Source of the DNA: Epiperipatus broadwayi
Taxonomy: Eukaryota; Onychophora; Udeonychophora; Euonychophora; Peripatidae
Direction: 5' to 3'
Assembly: GCA_028023455.1 (NCBI GenBank)
Contig: JAQFVV010006502.1
Span: 496,001 to 560,000 of the forward strand
DNA length: 64,000 nt
The notes under the pieces were generated by a model. The model saw only the letters and a program-made list of their open reading frames with translations. It did no database searches and was not told where the DNA came from. The position numbers and the translations under genes were made by a program. Below, one piece after another: positions 24,395 to 37,642 of the stretch. Positions within the stretch are counted from its first letter, which is position 1. Each line of letters begins with the position of its first letter.

Positions 24395-25975
24395 CCTTGT
24401 TAATTTATTCTTTTATTATGGTTTCTCTCTTCATGAAGAATCTTAACACTTTCAGCATCAAACTTAAATTTATATTTACATATCCTTTCATGATCCAAGA
24501 AAACCGAAGCAGTCATTACATCATTATCATTTTTACTTTTAGCATACTTGTATGACAATTCATGCTCCTTTACTGCATCTCAATTCACCTATATATAATA
24601 CCATACATCCATAAAAAAATTGATACACGACATTATTTTTCTGATTGACAGGAATGGCATTTTAGAATCATTCACTAACTTATTAACATTATTTGTAACA
24701 CAAAATGAAACATTAAACACATTCTTATATATATCCTTAAAAAAGTTCACCTGAGCATTTGAAATATATGAAATAGATATACATATTTTATTATCAATCT
24801 TCAAACTCTTTAAATCATTATAACTATTTTTAAATTTATATAAAGATTTGGTAATCTTATAACCATCTTCAAGCAATTCCTTCGCAAATATCTCAATAGT
24901 TTTTAGTTTATCACATTGGTAATGACATATTTTTTATTATGAAAAAAAAAAGATTTAAAACTTATGCATAATTGATATATTTTTGATTTACAACTTATAT
25001 ATCCCCTTTATTGCAATGGTTTGATTATTAATTTATAACTTTAACATACTATTATCTCTTATAATAATTAAATCCAAATACTTTATACTTTTGTCCTGTT
25101 TCTTTTCAATATTCCATTTCAGGCCATTCAAATTAAGAGAATTTATAGTATTGGTATTTCCACAAACAAAAACATCATCCACATATTTAAATTTTAATAT
25201 GTTTAAAAGCACACTTATCTAAAATACTACTCTCATATGTAGACAAAGCTGAATTTTAAACTTGTGCCACAACAGGCAGAAACATAGGTCTACTTTTACA
25301 TATTTTATACTATCCACCTTCAAAAAAGCATCAGTGTTAGCAAGAAAAAAATTATAGAATCAATAAAAAATTTTAACACATATTTATAAACATCTTTACT
25401 TTTTAATGAATGTTCAATTATTCTTATTGAATCCACTCTATTAATTAGAACCAGACATTTCTGTCACATCTAATGAATCAGTAACATCATTCTCATTAAT
25501 CACTATATTTTTAATAATCTCTACAAAACCAAAAGATGAAACATTAGTATATTCCCCAAATCCTAAAAACTTTTGTAACACCTTATCAATATATTTTAGT
25601 AAGTTTGATACATAAATGAAGTACCAAAATTAATCATAATTCACAATGGATTACCTTCTTCATGTAACCTTATATTTGCAAGGACATACAGCATAGGAAG
25701 AATATATCTTACCTAAGGCTTTATTCTTAGCTTTTTTAAAAATATTGTTAATAAATTTTATTCTCTGTCCATTCATATTATATTCTTCAATCAAAAAGAA
25801 ATCTTGTTTTTTTATTTGTACTTTAACTTTCTCAATATATTGAAATTCATCATTAAACACATCTGCAGCCCTTTATCTTCTTTCAAACAAATTATATTAT
25901 CATTTTTCAGCTTCTGTTTAAATTCCAGAATGGCCAGTTCTCATGAATTTTCATAAGGATTCGCATTAAATTTAT
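24395..25975 (-). pseudogene. Degenerate Penelope-like element (reverse transcriptase plus GIY-YIG)
   Basis: Read on the minus strand, the N-terminal region (about 25975-25660) contains LEFKQKLKNDNIICLKEDKG, the PLE-typical block before the reverse transcriptase. The palm motif KYVDDVFVCGN is at about 25190-25155 (YVDD codons at 25174-25185), followed by WNIEKKQDKSIKYLDLIII. The linker KICISISYISNAQVNFFKDIY lies near 24790-24730. A GIY-YIG nuclease remnant follows, YYIGELRC (about 24600) and DHERICKYKFKFDAESVKIL, ending ERNHNKRIN near 24400. Established PLE architecture is RT followed by GIY-YIG endonuclease. Several stops (for example after MSGSN near 25450) and frameshifts make it a pseudogene. 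No ribozyme-bearing terminal repeat was found next to this copy. Confidence 0.82.
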
Positions 25976-28016
25976 GACAATTAATTTTCTTGATATTTTT
26001 ATTGTTTTATATACATATATGTACATGATTAAATAGATGTTTTAACATATAAATTGACAGTGGAAAGTCTATATTTACTGTAAATTTAATGATAAAAACA
26101 ATATAACAAATTTAAAAGTTTTTTATGAAATATAATGTCCAGGATTTCTTAAAAACAATGTTAACATATTATTTGCCAAGTTTCTGAAGATGCACTGAAT
26201 TTTATTCACTTTACATTAACTAAATAAGTACCATTTATTATTATAGAGTGATTTATAAATCACACTATCTTTATGCTTATTTTGATTTTAAATGCCTTTT
26301 AAGTTAATTAAACATTCTTTATTAACAATTTGTCTTGTTTTTTTATATTATTTTAAAATGTCAAAACCATGATATCAATACTTTTTTATTTATATTTATT
26401 TTATTATTAATAATAAATATTTTATCTAAATTAGAAAACAAACTCTGGTATTAATAAAATACACATTTATTTTTTAACTATTAAACTGTTTTTAAATAAT
26501 AAAATAGTGAAACAATACAACTTGTAAAAATAATTAAATTGCTTGAATATCATAAAATAAATCCAAATAGATTTAAATAAACAAAGTTATGAAGATATAT
26601 TCTAAACTAAAAAAAAATATAAAGATCAAATGATTGATAGCATGCATAAAGACCCAAGCAATGGGTGGAGTTGGAAGGTATAAAACTGGAAATGGCAGAG
26701 GGATAAAGGATAGAAGAAAAACAAAGAAAGAAATGAAAGTGGAAAGCAGCCTAAAAGCAAATAATCCAAAATTGAGAAAAGAGTATATCAAATAAACTGA
26801 TCAAGGAATTGACCAGAGGCCAGTAGGCAGATGAAGTAGTCTCCAGAGAATTGGCAAGCACTCCACTGAGGAGTCTACAAGCTTTTACTTAAATGACTTA
26901 AATGACTCCAGCAAGATGAATCAATATTTATACAGTCATTGTAAGAGATAAATGTGTTATTAGACCAGAGCTGTGTTTATTCATTTTCCACCACCAATCT
27001 CCAAAAAACTAATGGCCACATGTGAAAAATTATAGCAGAATTGCCTGAGCTGATGTTTTTACCTGTCATTACTTAAATCTATGGAACCAGACCTCGCAGT
27101 AGTAATCATCACCTACTACTAATTGAGACTCACTGTGAATCTGACAGGATCAAAAGAAAGGGGTAATCACCCAGATACAGTATTAAAAACCTCAGTAAAT
27201 ATGTGTAGATATCATAAACATAACTTTAAAATTTTCTTTTTTATGAATTTTTAAATTTCATTTATTGCATAATTTTTTAACTATATATCAATAAGCGAAT
27301 GATTGCTAAAATATAGCAGTTTTACTAAGTGTTCCTATTTCTTTTTTAATGTTTTAAATATTCCTTTTATGTTTTTTTTTATTATCTTTTAATAAATATG
27401 CTGTAAATTATTGGTGTGGTTTCAGTTTCTCCCTCACTCTTCACTTACCTATAGGTTTAAATAAATAAAAATGTTTAGATAGTCTCTGTTATGATGGTCT
27501 CACGTTTCAATAGCTAGCCAAGAGTCAAGCACTTGAAGCATGTCAATATCATCTTGTGGAGTTCAGTATAAGGCTGAATGACCATAGGGTTAAAATCTAT
27601 TATAAAATATCCTCAGGAGATGTGTCACTCCTTGCAGCCCTGGAGCTTGAGCCTTGGTCTGGAAAGGTGACAGTGGTTTGTATGTTTTATTCAAGGTTAA
27701 TATGTAAGTACTAATCATATTTACTCCTTCACTTAAGTAATGGGGTCTTAAAGTCAATATAAAGATTAATATGATCAAATATTGTAAAATGTATGTATAA
27801 TAAAGTAGTAGTAAAAATAATAAACCTTTGAATCCTGTTACAACATAAATATTGTATAAATTTTATATCTTAATAAAACTATAAAATTATATATAATAAT
27901 TTGTTTAAAATATATTGAAATTAAATGAATTCATTGTCGTGTTAAATTTTATAGTGTAACAAAAACTATATAAGTGAAAGGATGATCATGTTTAAGAATG
28001 ATGGTGCATGAGTCAT
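25976..28016. other. AT-rich stretch, nothing assigned
   Basis: A moderately less AT-rich patch at 26640-27180 and another at 27490-27700 hold no coding-like frame with splice signals. The 62- to 72-codon open frames on the minus strand have no family resemblance. Confidence 0.5.
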
Positions 28017-29232
28017 GTATAAAAAATAATGTGTAAAAAATTTTTTTTTTAAAAAATAATGTTTTTTTTTTATGTAAGCAGCCAACTAGAAAGTAGAAAA
28101 ATAGCAGAGTAATATGTTTCTTGGTTAATTTGTTTTTTTTTGAAAAATATCAGATATTTAGACTTGTTATAAAACAACTGGAAAATGCAGGACTATTGTC
28201 ATTTCATAAAAGCATTTGAAGTTCAAATAAATCACAAAAATCTAAAAGCTCTCAAATGACAATATTCCTGCAATTTCCAATTGTTCTATAACAAGTTTTG
28301 ATTCTTAAGATCTTTGATATTTTCCAAGAATGGCAAATTAACTGAGAAGTGGATTACTTTGTTAATTTTCTATTTTGTAGCTGTTTACATAAAAACATTA
28401 TTACGATAGAATGACAGCCTGTTAAGCTAATTGCGTAGACGCTGTGAGAATGTTATTAATAGATGAATACCTTCGAACAACCACATGATATAGTTTTTAT
28501 ATAAGAGTAAAAAGGAATCCTCTTACTCTTACGACTCAAATGTTTATATATGAGCAAATCTAAAGTAGTTGTAACGAAGGCGTGACTACATAGTCACTTT
28601 AAATTACTATATATAATGTCTGTATGAATGACGCCAATGAAATTTTCTAGAATTTACTAAACGCCACTCTAAACAAAACTAAATCATATACATGAATAAG
28701 CATTTATTTTATAACGTCTTGCGTGTGTCGCACGCAAGACGTTATAAAATAAATGCTTATTCATGTATATGATTTAGTTTCGTTTAGAGTGGCATTTAGT
28801 AAATTCTAATCGCACGCAAGACGTTATAAAATAAATGCTTATTCATGTATATGATTTAGTGTCATTTAGAGTGGCATTTAGTAAATTCTAGAAAATTTCA
28901 TTGGCGTCATTCATACAGACATTATATATAGTAATTTAAAGTGACTATTATGTAGTCACGCCTTCATTACAACTACTTTAGATTTGCTCATATATAAACA
29001 TTTGAGTTGTAAGAGTAAGAGGATTCCTTTTTACTCTTATATAAATACTATATCATGTGGTTGTTCGAAGGTATTCATTTATTAATAACATTCTCACAGC
29101 GTCTGCGCAATTAGCTTAACAGGCTGTAATTCTATCGTAATTATAATCGCACGCAAGACGTTATAAAATAAATGCTTATTCATAAAAGCATTATTTAAAA
29201 AAAATATTTTTTTACATATTATTTTTTATCTT
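28017..29232. repeat. Large nested palindrome
   Basis: The main arms (about 28399-28727 and 28730-29147) are near-perfect reverse complements meeting at GCGTGTGTCGCACGC (about 28720-28734). The right arm has an extra ~80-bp direct duplication (28730-28809 and 28811-28890), and the phrase CGCACGCAAGACGTTATAAA appears a third time at 29149. Outermost arms match at about 28017-28066 and 29187-29232. A second, more diverged palindrome (about 28058-28400, arms ~155 bp) sits inside the left side. CpGs are preserved, which suggests recent formation. No coding frame. Confidence 0.82.
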
Positions 29233-30794
29233 TTATTTATATTTACTTACTATTTTTATAAATGATTAAAACTACAAAAAAATTGGCAAAATTATAGCCT
29301 AATAATAAGACATAAAAATAAAAAAAAACACTAACAAATAAATTCTAAATTTAAATATCATGTGACCATCTACTATATAAAAATATGTATTCCTTTTTAA
29401 TTAATTAAGAGTTAAATATATATTAACAAAATTTCATTCTACAAATGTAATATATATATATATATTATATCTACATATATAATGTTTATATATATATTAA
29501 TCAATTTAATTAAGAAGGAATTAAATTAATATTAACACAATTTTATTCTTTAGTATTTCTATTCGCTCAGTTGTTTAGGAGTTCTTTTATAAAGCATAAA
29601 AATGTAAGTTTGAGTTCTAAATGAGAATGGACTTTTTTCATCCTTAAAATTTTAAAATGTGCACATAGAGACAGAAACACAGATAGGGCAAATTAATACA
29701 AAAACATTCAATTATTGTTTCAGATTGTCTGTCACTTACTCTTAATGGATTCTGGAAGAATCAAACTAACTTGAGAAATGCTTATTGGTCAGAGTAATAA
29801 TAGAGTGTTGGATTTTCGAGCTCAGGATTTATGGATTTCAATTTAGCTCTATCATTTCTGGTATTTGAACTTCATGTGAACCCACAAACAACAAAACATT
29901 TGTTATTTTCAAAACAGATGATGAAATACAGATTATTATTATCTTCATGTTATTCATACTATATTACTGTATCATTATATAAATATTCCATTAAACTGAA
30001 TGAATACTTTGTATTATTATTTTTTAGAGAAATTAAGTAATTATGTATTTTTGCATTTAAAAAAATTAAAATCGTTAAACATTTAAAATTAAATAAAAAT
30101 TATAATTGCTAATTTAAATATTAAACTGTATAAACTGTTTTTTAAACAATCTGAATATGAATATGCAAATTTATACAAATTTAATTATCTAAATTAAAAT
30201 AATTTTTAGAGCTTCAACTAGCTTTAGGCTGATTTTGTTATCAAGAAAGGATTGTTTATAATTTGAAGACAAAAACAACAACTTAATCTTTTGATATAAT
30301 AAGATAAGCTTCAGTATGAAAATTTATTCATAGTTTAATATTCTATTATCATATAAGAGTTAATTAAATCAAAAAATCATGACTCACTAATGAATTAGTA
30401 AATAATATTATTAGAAAATGATGATGTTGCAGAGATGATATAAAATCCAGATAATACTTAGATAAAACTATGTAACTCTAAGTTTTTGCTCTTGCTAGGC
30501 AATTTGTGCATATTAATATTCAAATTTTAATTATGAATATAAGGGTTGTATTATTCTTGTAAGCAGGATAAAAATAAACAAAAAGTAATCAAAGCGTAAA
30601 AACATTCAATATAAAACTAGGAAGAAATTATAGAACAATGAAAAATTGTTTAGAAGAAATATACATAATATTTTAAAAATAATTGAGTATGGTGAAAATC
30701 TTTTAATTAAAATAAAGACATCAAATGTAAAACTATGATTATAGATGAAAATAATAGAGTTATACTTGGTCAGAAAAAATGTTCATTAATAATT
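29233..30794. other. AT-rich stretch, nothing assigned
   Basis: Simple A/T-rich sequence with a short (TA)n patch near 29450. No gene or named repeat was recognised. Confidence 0.55.
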
Positions 30795-31033
30795 AATATT
30801 AACAGAAGCAAAACTTTCCATACAATAGTGCCACTCAGTGCCAGCCAGAGTAATAAATGGATGCCAGAAGGCTTGTGCATAAAATCCCTATCTAGTGCCT
30901 ACTCATCCAATATCTCCAGACTAGTTTCTGACTTGTGGCCTTCATCAGTGAGAAGCTTTGTATCTGAGAGCAGTGCATCTAGTTAATAACAGTATGTGCT
31001 AGCATAAGAAATGATGATCATGTGATGTTTAGT
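30795..31033 (-). repeat. Hammerhead-bearing repeat, single unit (copy 4)
   Basis: One unit only: the CCATACAATAGTGCCACTCAG end, the hammerhead-like core, then an abrupt return to the complement of the other end (ATGATCATGTGATGTTTAG at about 31013-31031). It is therefore a palindrome with most of the second arm deleted. Confidence 0.65.
30909..30958 (-). ncRNA. Hammerhead-ribozyme-like motif
   Basis: On the minus strand: TTCTCA, core CTGATGA intact, stem II GGC/GTC-like around CACAA, GAAAC, ACTAGT palindromic stem III, and TC followed by TGGAGATA that pairs with stem I. The base pair next to the core in stem II is an A-A apposition, unlike canonical hammerheads, so activity is uncertain although the two conserved core strings are intact. 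Confidence 0.55.
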
Positions 31034-33048
31034 GGTTTAATAATTAATATTAACAAAAATATGTGAGTATTGATTGCATTGGCTTTCCATATTTTAATAA
31101 AATTAAAAATATGATCCATTTAGCAACATTAATGAATGAATGATGCTAAATACTGAATTGAGAATATAGTTTTATATAGAGCAGACATATAGCCTATTCG
31201 AAAAGGATGGAAAAAATAGAGGATTTTAAAATAAGAATTTGGAAAAACAAATTAGAAATGTCTTAATAAAAAATTACATATGAAGTAGAGGCAGTATTGA
31301 TTTATGATATAATTAAATGCAAAAAATAGCAGATAGTGAGAAATAAAGAAAAAAGATATCAAGCAGTTAAAAAAATCATACTATTATTTATTCAGAATAT
31401 GAAACAATATGTTGAGACCAAGGTTTCATATAATTAACCAAATTGAAACTTTTTGAGAAAGAAATAAGATTAAGATGAATTATGTAAAAGAAATAATTGG
31501 CTATTAGTGTCTAAAACAAATTCAAAAAATCAAAATTCTTAGATAAGGTTGTTAAATTGGTATATGAAATCTGACCTCTTGAAAGATAATTAATTACAAA
31601 TGATGATAATTATGAAAAATCAACAACTGTTGGAAAAAAATAAGAGTAAAATCTATAAAATATCTCCATTTAATCCAGAGAAAAAATATTGTATATATAT
31701 ATATAAAATAATTAAGAATATATTTAGAAAAATTTGCTTAACTTTTTATCTTTATCAAGTTTTTAATTATTATAGATCATTAAGCATAGTCTTTAGCAAC
31801 ATATCTTTAGAATTTTTTCCTCCGAACAATTTAAACATGTTTTTTATTTTTGAAATATTAAATGTCTGCCTATGTTTACTTTTCATTGCTATAATAACTT
31901 TCTCTAAGAATACAGGATAATTATAATTGCATTTAAGATATATTAATTCTTCTGAAATGTTTCAGAACATTGCTATAAATTCCTCCAATAATTACTTGCA
32001 GAAATGACCTTCAAAAAATAATCCATGATCCCATTATCCTAGTTATTATACATATGTTTCATATTAAAAACTAAAAGGTAGAACTTATATATTAATTTAA
32101 TAAAAATCTTATAATCATTCTTATTTATATGCAATGTTATTTTTTTAAATATTTTTACCTAAAAATTAACAAAACACATATTTTTTAATTTCTTATATAA
32201 AACTTAAGTTTGCTTTCGGGTACTTGAGATTTGCATTCTTTTTCCATTTGTATATTTTATATTTTTTAATTTTATTTATTTAATAGCAACTACTATCAAT
32301 GTCTGCTTAAGCTGTTTTAATAAATTTACCATTCCTATTTCTACTTGGTTTATTTAAGTAAATGTCAGAGGAAATATTTTCAAAGGCGATTATTATTTGA
32401 AAAGAGTTTAATTTGACTTTAAAATTTTTTTGATCAGTTTGATTAAAGTTTGGTTTTTTAGTTGCTGACAGACTAAAATTAACAACTAAAATTGTTTCAC
32501 TATCTGTTCCAGCTAAGTTTTGATTAAAATATACATAATATTTTATTCACATTTGTCTGTTTTTCACAAAATAGTGGCTTTTTTTTAAAATTAAAAATAC
32601 ATCTGCTATAAAAATTATATCGTTAGATTTTAAGTAGAATGTATCTCAATAATATATATTTTTAATCATTAAATGTAAGATTCAAAAAAATATATTGCTT
32701 TACTTTTTTAAAATTTTTTAAATAAATAGATAGTTGCTTGGGGGTAATGTTTTGTACCAGAGACCAATTGAGCTTCAATTTGGAAATCTTTAGTTATCAT
32801 TGCATTAGACAAAATAGGATTTTATATTTCTTTAATTATTCCTAATGGTTTCTTTATGTATATCTGAATATTTATCAAAAAATTAGTTACCAATGAATAT
32901 TGCACAGTACGACGTTGTATAATTAATTCTCAAAATTCCAGATAAAGTTTGCTTTAAGACATAAAATATAAACTAACCAAAGATTCAGCATAAGGAACGC
33001 AATATGTTCATTTATCTATAATGATTATAAATTTATTTAAATGCACAT
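31034..33048. other. AT-rich stretch, nothing assigned
   Basis: No recognisable element. The 106-codon open frame near 31600-31920 is composed of AT-rich codons and has no domain resemblance. Confidence 0.55.
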
Positions 33049-33200
33049 AGCCTCAAGCACATGTGTATAAAAATGCGATAGTAGGGACCTCTACAGGTCT
33101 TGAACCACAAGCTTACTCTTTTCTTCCAAAGAGTAAGCTTGTGGTTTAAGACCTGTAGAGGTCCCTACTATCGCATTTTTATATGCATGTGCTTGAGGCT
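33049..33200. repeat. Near-perfect hairpin, ~72-bp arms
   Basis: The left arm (33049-33121) and right arm (33129-33200) are almost exact reverse complements separated by about 7-9 bases. Read on the right arm the phrase GTGGTTTAAGACCTGTAG (GTGGTTCAAGACC on the complement of the left arm) resembles a Pol III B-box, so each arm may be half of a tRNA-derived SINE. The conservation implies a young inverted duplication. Confidence 0.8.
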
Positions 33201-34161
33201 ACAGCCTTAATGAATATTACTATAATGATTATATTATATTATGATTATACTTTTCTTTTATCATTATTGACAATTCTGAAATATTTATTGCTAGATAAAA
33301 ATAATTAGATATCTAATTTCACACTAATGATTGAATGGATAATTGTCTTTGAAGAAATTATATGCTTCATCTAATGAAATAATTTTCATCTACCTCAAAA
33401 TTTTTTTCAATTTCTGTATAGATATAAATTGCAAATTATATGCATGGAAAGTAAATGTGCTTTCATAGAGTAGATAAAAGATTTTATCATGGAAACATTT
33501 CATTATTTTTTAGGTTCCATATATTATTTTTCCAGAAAAAATCCAAGAGTTGTTATCAGGTTTTATTATAGAGTAGCTTAAAAAATACTTGATAGTTAAT
33601 TTTGTTTCCATTCTCTGCCATTCTAGATATTAATATGAAATAATATTTATAGAGAGTTTGAATATAAATTTTTTAATAATATTGTATTCAAATTTGGGTT
33701 ATAGTCGACTAGCCGCCATATGCCATTTGATGGCTCTGTTGCTAGTCAAAAACCAATAGATATAAAATTGATTTACAATTTTGTTATTATTTATTCAAAA
33801 ACAAATAAATATAACACTTTCACCTGTTTCTTTTTTTATAGAGATTTATATTTATTTTTCTTTAAAACATTTTTTTAAAAAAAAGTGCACTTACTTTTTT
33901 TGGGGGGAAAACATTAGTTTCTAAATTACTTTTAATTACATTATACATGTCAGCACTTAGTGTTGGAATGTGTAGTGAGGGGGACCAATGGATTTTCCAA
34001 TCCAAAGAATCAGCCAAAAGATGCATTACTCTGATCAAACATTTTTTAATTACATCATAGTGCTGGAATGTGCAGTGAGGGCGACTGATGGTTTTGATGA
34101 TCCAAAGAATCAGCCAAAACATGCACTACTCTGATCACACACAATATATATATATATATAT

Positions 34162-35566
34162 TGTAACGTTTATTTATATACGTTACAAATATATTGGCTT
34201 TGGGTAAAAAAAAAAAAACTAAAAGATAAAAGTGGATTTAAAATTTTGTTGAGTAATTTTTTTTTAAAAAAAAAAAACGTACAATGAGGGTTGAATTATT
34301 CTTCTTATTTTTTTTTATGTGATTAGTAATAACAGTAATTGGAGAGAACAAAAGAATTCCAAAAGCAAGTAAAAAAAGATAAGCTGAAAGTAGAAATACT
34401 CAAATTAATTAAAGATGGCCGAAAACTTGAAGAAAATAAAGACTTTATTACATAACATTTATAAAGACTGGATAAGATTAAAAAGGCATGGTACTAGCAT
34501 GCGCAGAAGTCCTGAAAACTGGATATAAAAAGGAGGGATCTGGTTGAAGGAACGTCTTGTTCGTTTTGTTTCTCTAGTTGGTCTTGGATAACATTAATAT
34601 ATCCAAGATCGCTCTTCGCTGAAGGAATTCGGCATGTCGCAGTGAACCGGAGCTCCTGAAGACATCGGACCTAATGATGTACACCAGGAAAAGCCTTCGT
34701 GACCGACTGGGGAAATGGACCACAAGATCAAGCAATAACCAAAAGGCCGAGCTCATTATAACCAAAAAACTATGCATAGTTATCTACTACTGAATTCATG
34801 AAACTTACCGGTAAGAATAATTATCCTGATTGTGACAAAGTTAACTATTTAAAACTACTCGTAAAAATATGCGTATAAAAGAATCCCGATAGTGACTTTA
34901 ATTTTTCTATATGAGAGACTCTTATTTAACCAAGAACTTTTTGTTTATTTTAACTGATATTTATATTTTCTGGATATTTTCCACCTGAATTAAATGTGTT
35001 CTCTCCAAGGTATTAATTAGCTACTTAACATGAAGTATTTTAGTTTGTCAAAATTAAAAATATTTCTAATATCAATTCTCATTTGTGCGTTATTAATAAT
35101 AGTTATTATTTTTTTTATTATTAAATTTATTTTTAGTATAATAAGTTTTAAAAATGTAATTTACCTTTGCCAATATGTTTGAATAAGCCCAGGAATAATA
35201 ATCTTAAAAAAATTAATTCTCGTTACGGTATGATGTAATACCGATTAGTTTAAAAGCATTTTTTTCTATTTAAGTTTTACCTTTAGTTATTTGACTTAGA
35301 TCGTATAATTATTACCTTACGGGCTACAATATGTTTGACGCAGTCTCAGTGGGTCTAACGACTCTGGCGCCCTCAAGTAGAAATTAAAAACTGGTTCTGC
35401 TCACGATTGTACTCGGTAATAGTTCTAGGCCGAAGTTGATCAGGAAAAATAGCTGTGTTGAGAATAGAAATACAACTTTCTTTTTTCCTTTGATCCAGCT
35501 TGATCAACTCACGCTCAAATATAAATTTGAGGCATATAGTGGCCTAGTAATATGAAAAACATTACA
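34162..35566 (+). mobile_element. Solo LTR of an LTR retrotransposon
   Basis: Begins TGTAACGTTT and ends AACATTACA, the TG...CA ends typical of LTRs. It is embedded in TA-repeat on both sides so the 4-5-bp target duplication is ambiguous. A TATA-like GGATATAAAA lies at 34521-34530. Orientation is set by this element. G+C and CpG content is higher than the surroundings. No gag, pol or second LTR is present. It could be the remains of recombination between two LTRs. Superfamily not determined. Confidence 0.6.
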
Positions 35567-35568
35567 AT

Positions 35569-35622
<54 letters not shown>

Positions 35623-36150
35623 TTTGCAATGACAATTTGAAAACTATTTTTAAAAAATTTACAAAACAACATTATTTAATAAAATGTAAGAATTCCATTT
35701 TAAAATTACCATCTGATCAAACTAAGCTTATGCTTTTAAAAACAATGACAAACCACAGCTGTTTTAGTGGTCTCATAACTGTTCTTGCATAAAATTCCTT
35801 TTTTGTGTGAATTCCGTAAAATGGTGCTGGGACATACACTTTTACATTTCATTTCACCTTAAAAAATATGTACATAAGCATGGTGATAAGCTTACAATTA
35901 TTACTATCTAAAACTATGTCAGGTCATGTGAAAAATCATTACTTCAAATTCACATGAAAAGAGTTATGGCCACTTGAATTCTAGACACTCTCACATCATT
36001 CCATAGCAATCTGTGAAGTGTTTACTATTTGCATTGTAATGTGAAGCACAAAAGTGGTCCATAATATTTGTGTGCAATGCCATCTAGGCTTGATTAATGG
36101 CTAATATAAACAGAACTGTTCTACAGGCCACATAAATGGCATATTTCTGT

Positions 36151-36366
36151 GCTTTTGCATGGAATCAGTGACATCAAGTGGCATGCAGTGGCTAATTGAC
36201 GAGTACCCAAATTTTTATTTTACTTTAATTAATACTTGATAGTTAATTAAATATTGCTGCTTTTGCATGGAATCAGTGACATCAAGTGGCATGCAGTGGC
36301 TAATTGATGAGTACCCAAATTTTTATTTTACTTTAATTAATACTTGATAGTTAATTAAATATTGCT
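36151..36366. repeat. 108-bp tandem duplication
   Basis: The segment starting GCTTTTGCATGGAATCAG at 36151 is repeated almost identically at 36259 with only a C/T difference noted (GACGAG versus GATGAG). It includes the CATCAAGTGG terminal-inverted-repeat end of the split element. Near-identity means a recent duplication. Confidence 0.9.
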
Positions 36367-37519
36367 GTTATATTTTTGAAAGTAATTAGGATTTTCAAAA
36401 GAAAAGTGACACTTATAACCAATAAAAATAAAATTTTGATATAAATAGAAAAAGCAAAATTAATGTTTGTCAGCTATCTTTATTTGTAACAATATTATAG
36501 TAATAAGACTGTAGAGCTGTTTACATTATTTGATTTTTTTTCATTAAAAGATACTACACATTAGATAAATATTTAAATGTAAATATTTAGTTATTTGTAA
36601 TGTTATGTATTTGATATATGCCATGTTCATTAGTTTTAAAATTAATGACACTGCAAATGCATATTAAGTATAACTTTAAATCAAACAATATAAAGAGACG
36701 TTAAAAACAATATTTTCATTTTATTAAAATTCAGAACTATTTTTTTTTAAATATTGCAATTAAACATTGGTGATTTAATCAGCAAGGATACTCTCACCCT
36801 AGCTACAAGATAGAGTTTGGAAACAAGATATCCCATTTTTATTTCATTAAAGTTTCTGTCTTATACTGGGGAAAGAATGTATTTGCAGATTAAACTCTAA
36901 TGTTTAACAGTGCTTATGAGGAAAAGATGATTATTTTCCATAGTTCTTGCAAAATTTATCAAATATTGAATAAAGATTTTAATAAGTTTAATGCTACAAT
37001 TAAAAAAACATAATTAAAACTTTTGTCCAGTAATTTAATGGGATACAAATGAGTAGCCAAGATAGGTTAATTTGCCTTTAATTATTTCACTGTAGGTAAA
37101 AAATCTTTTCAACATTCTCTTTTAGAGAGATAGTGAAGAAGAATACACTATTAACTTTGATAAACATATCTAAGTATAACAAAACTTGTATGTGCATATT
37201 CTAACTTACTACAATAAAAAAATATCATTTTTTTCAAATCTCATATGTTAGATGCACACACTATTATATATAAAATTAGATAGCATCAATTACAGTTTGT
37301 GAGTAGAAATAAAAATGTTATCCACCCAATCATATTTGAATATATTAAATAATTTACTTATAATATAATAATGTAGAATAGCTCTTTTAATGTTGACTGA
37401 GGTCTTAATGTCATATAATATTTAGTTTATAATATGTTTTAGATATAGTTATTTAATTATTTTCTAAGTATAATATGAGAGTAAAGCTAAAAATAATAGT
37501 TATTGATTCTATTTTCATT

Positions 37520-37575
<56 letters not shown>
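36367..37575. other. AT-rich stretch ending in a microsatellite
   Basis: Nothing recognised except a (TC)n-(TA)n microsatellite at about 37519-37580 abutting the next PLE fragment. Confidence 0.55.
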
Positions 37576-37583
<8 letters not shown>

Positions 37584-37642
37584 AATTTATAAATAAATAT
37601 TTAAAAATACAGTATTTAAAAGCTTATAAAAATATATGTATA

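Larger units (their letters stand above)
33705..36366 (-). mobile_element. TIR element with internal minisatellite, split by a solo LTR
   Basis: The reverse complement of this locus matches 39700-40890 colinearly: inverted ends containing CCACTTGATG (right end, about 36150-36190) and CCATTTGATGG (left end, about 33723), a ~450-bp unique part at 35740-36150, and about two copies of the ~90-bp minisatellite monomer (33945-34140). A 1.4-kb LTR (34162-35566) lies between the minisatellite and the unique part. The outer end with its TIR is tandemly duplicated (108-bp period, 36151-36366). No transposase is encoded, so it is non-autonomous. Confidence 0.7.

Noticed and set aside
26850-26900. CTGAGGAGTC phrase resembling a hammerhead core
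   Set aside because: No GAAA strand, stem III or stem I partner at the required spacing.
35341-35400. TGGCGCC phrase resembling a retroviral primer binding site
   Set aside because: It lies about 200 bp inside the LTR rather than just after its CA end, and the bases that follow do not extend a match to a tRNA 3' end.
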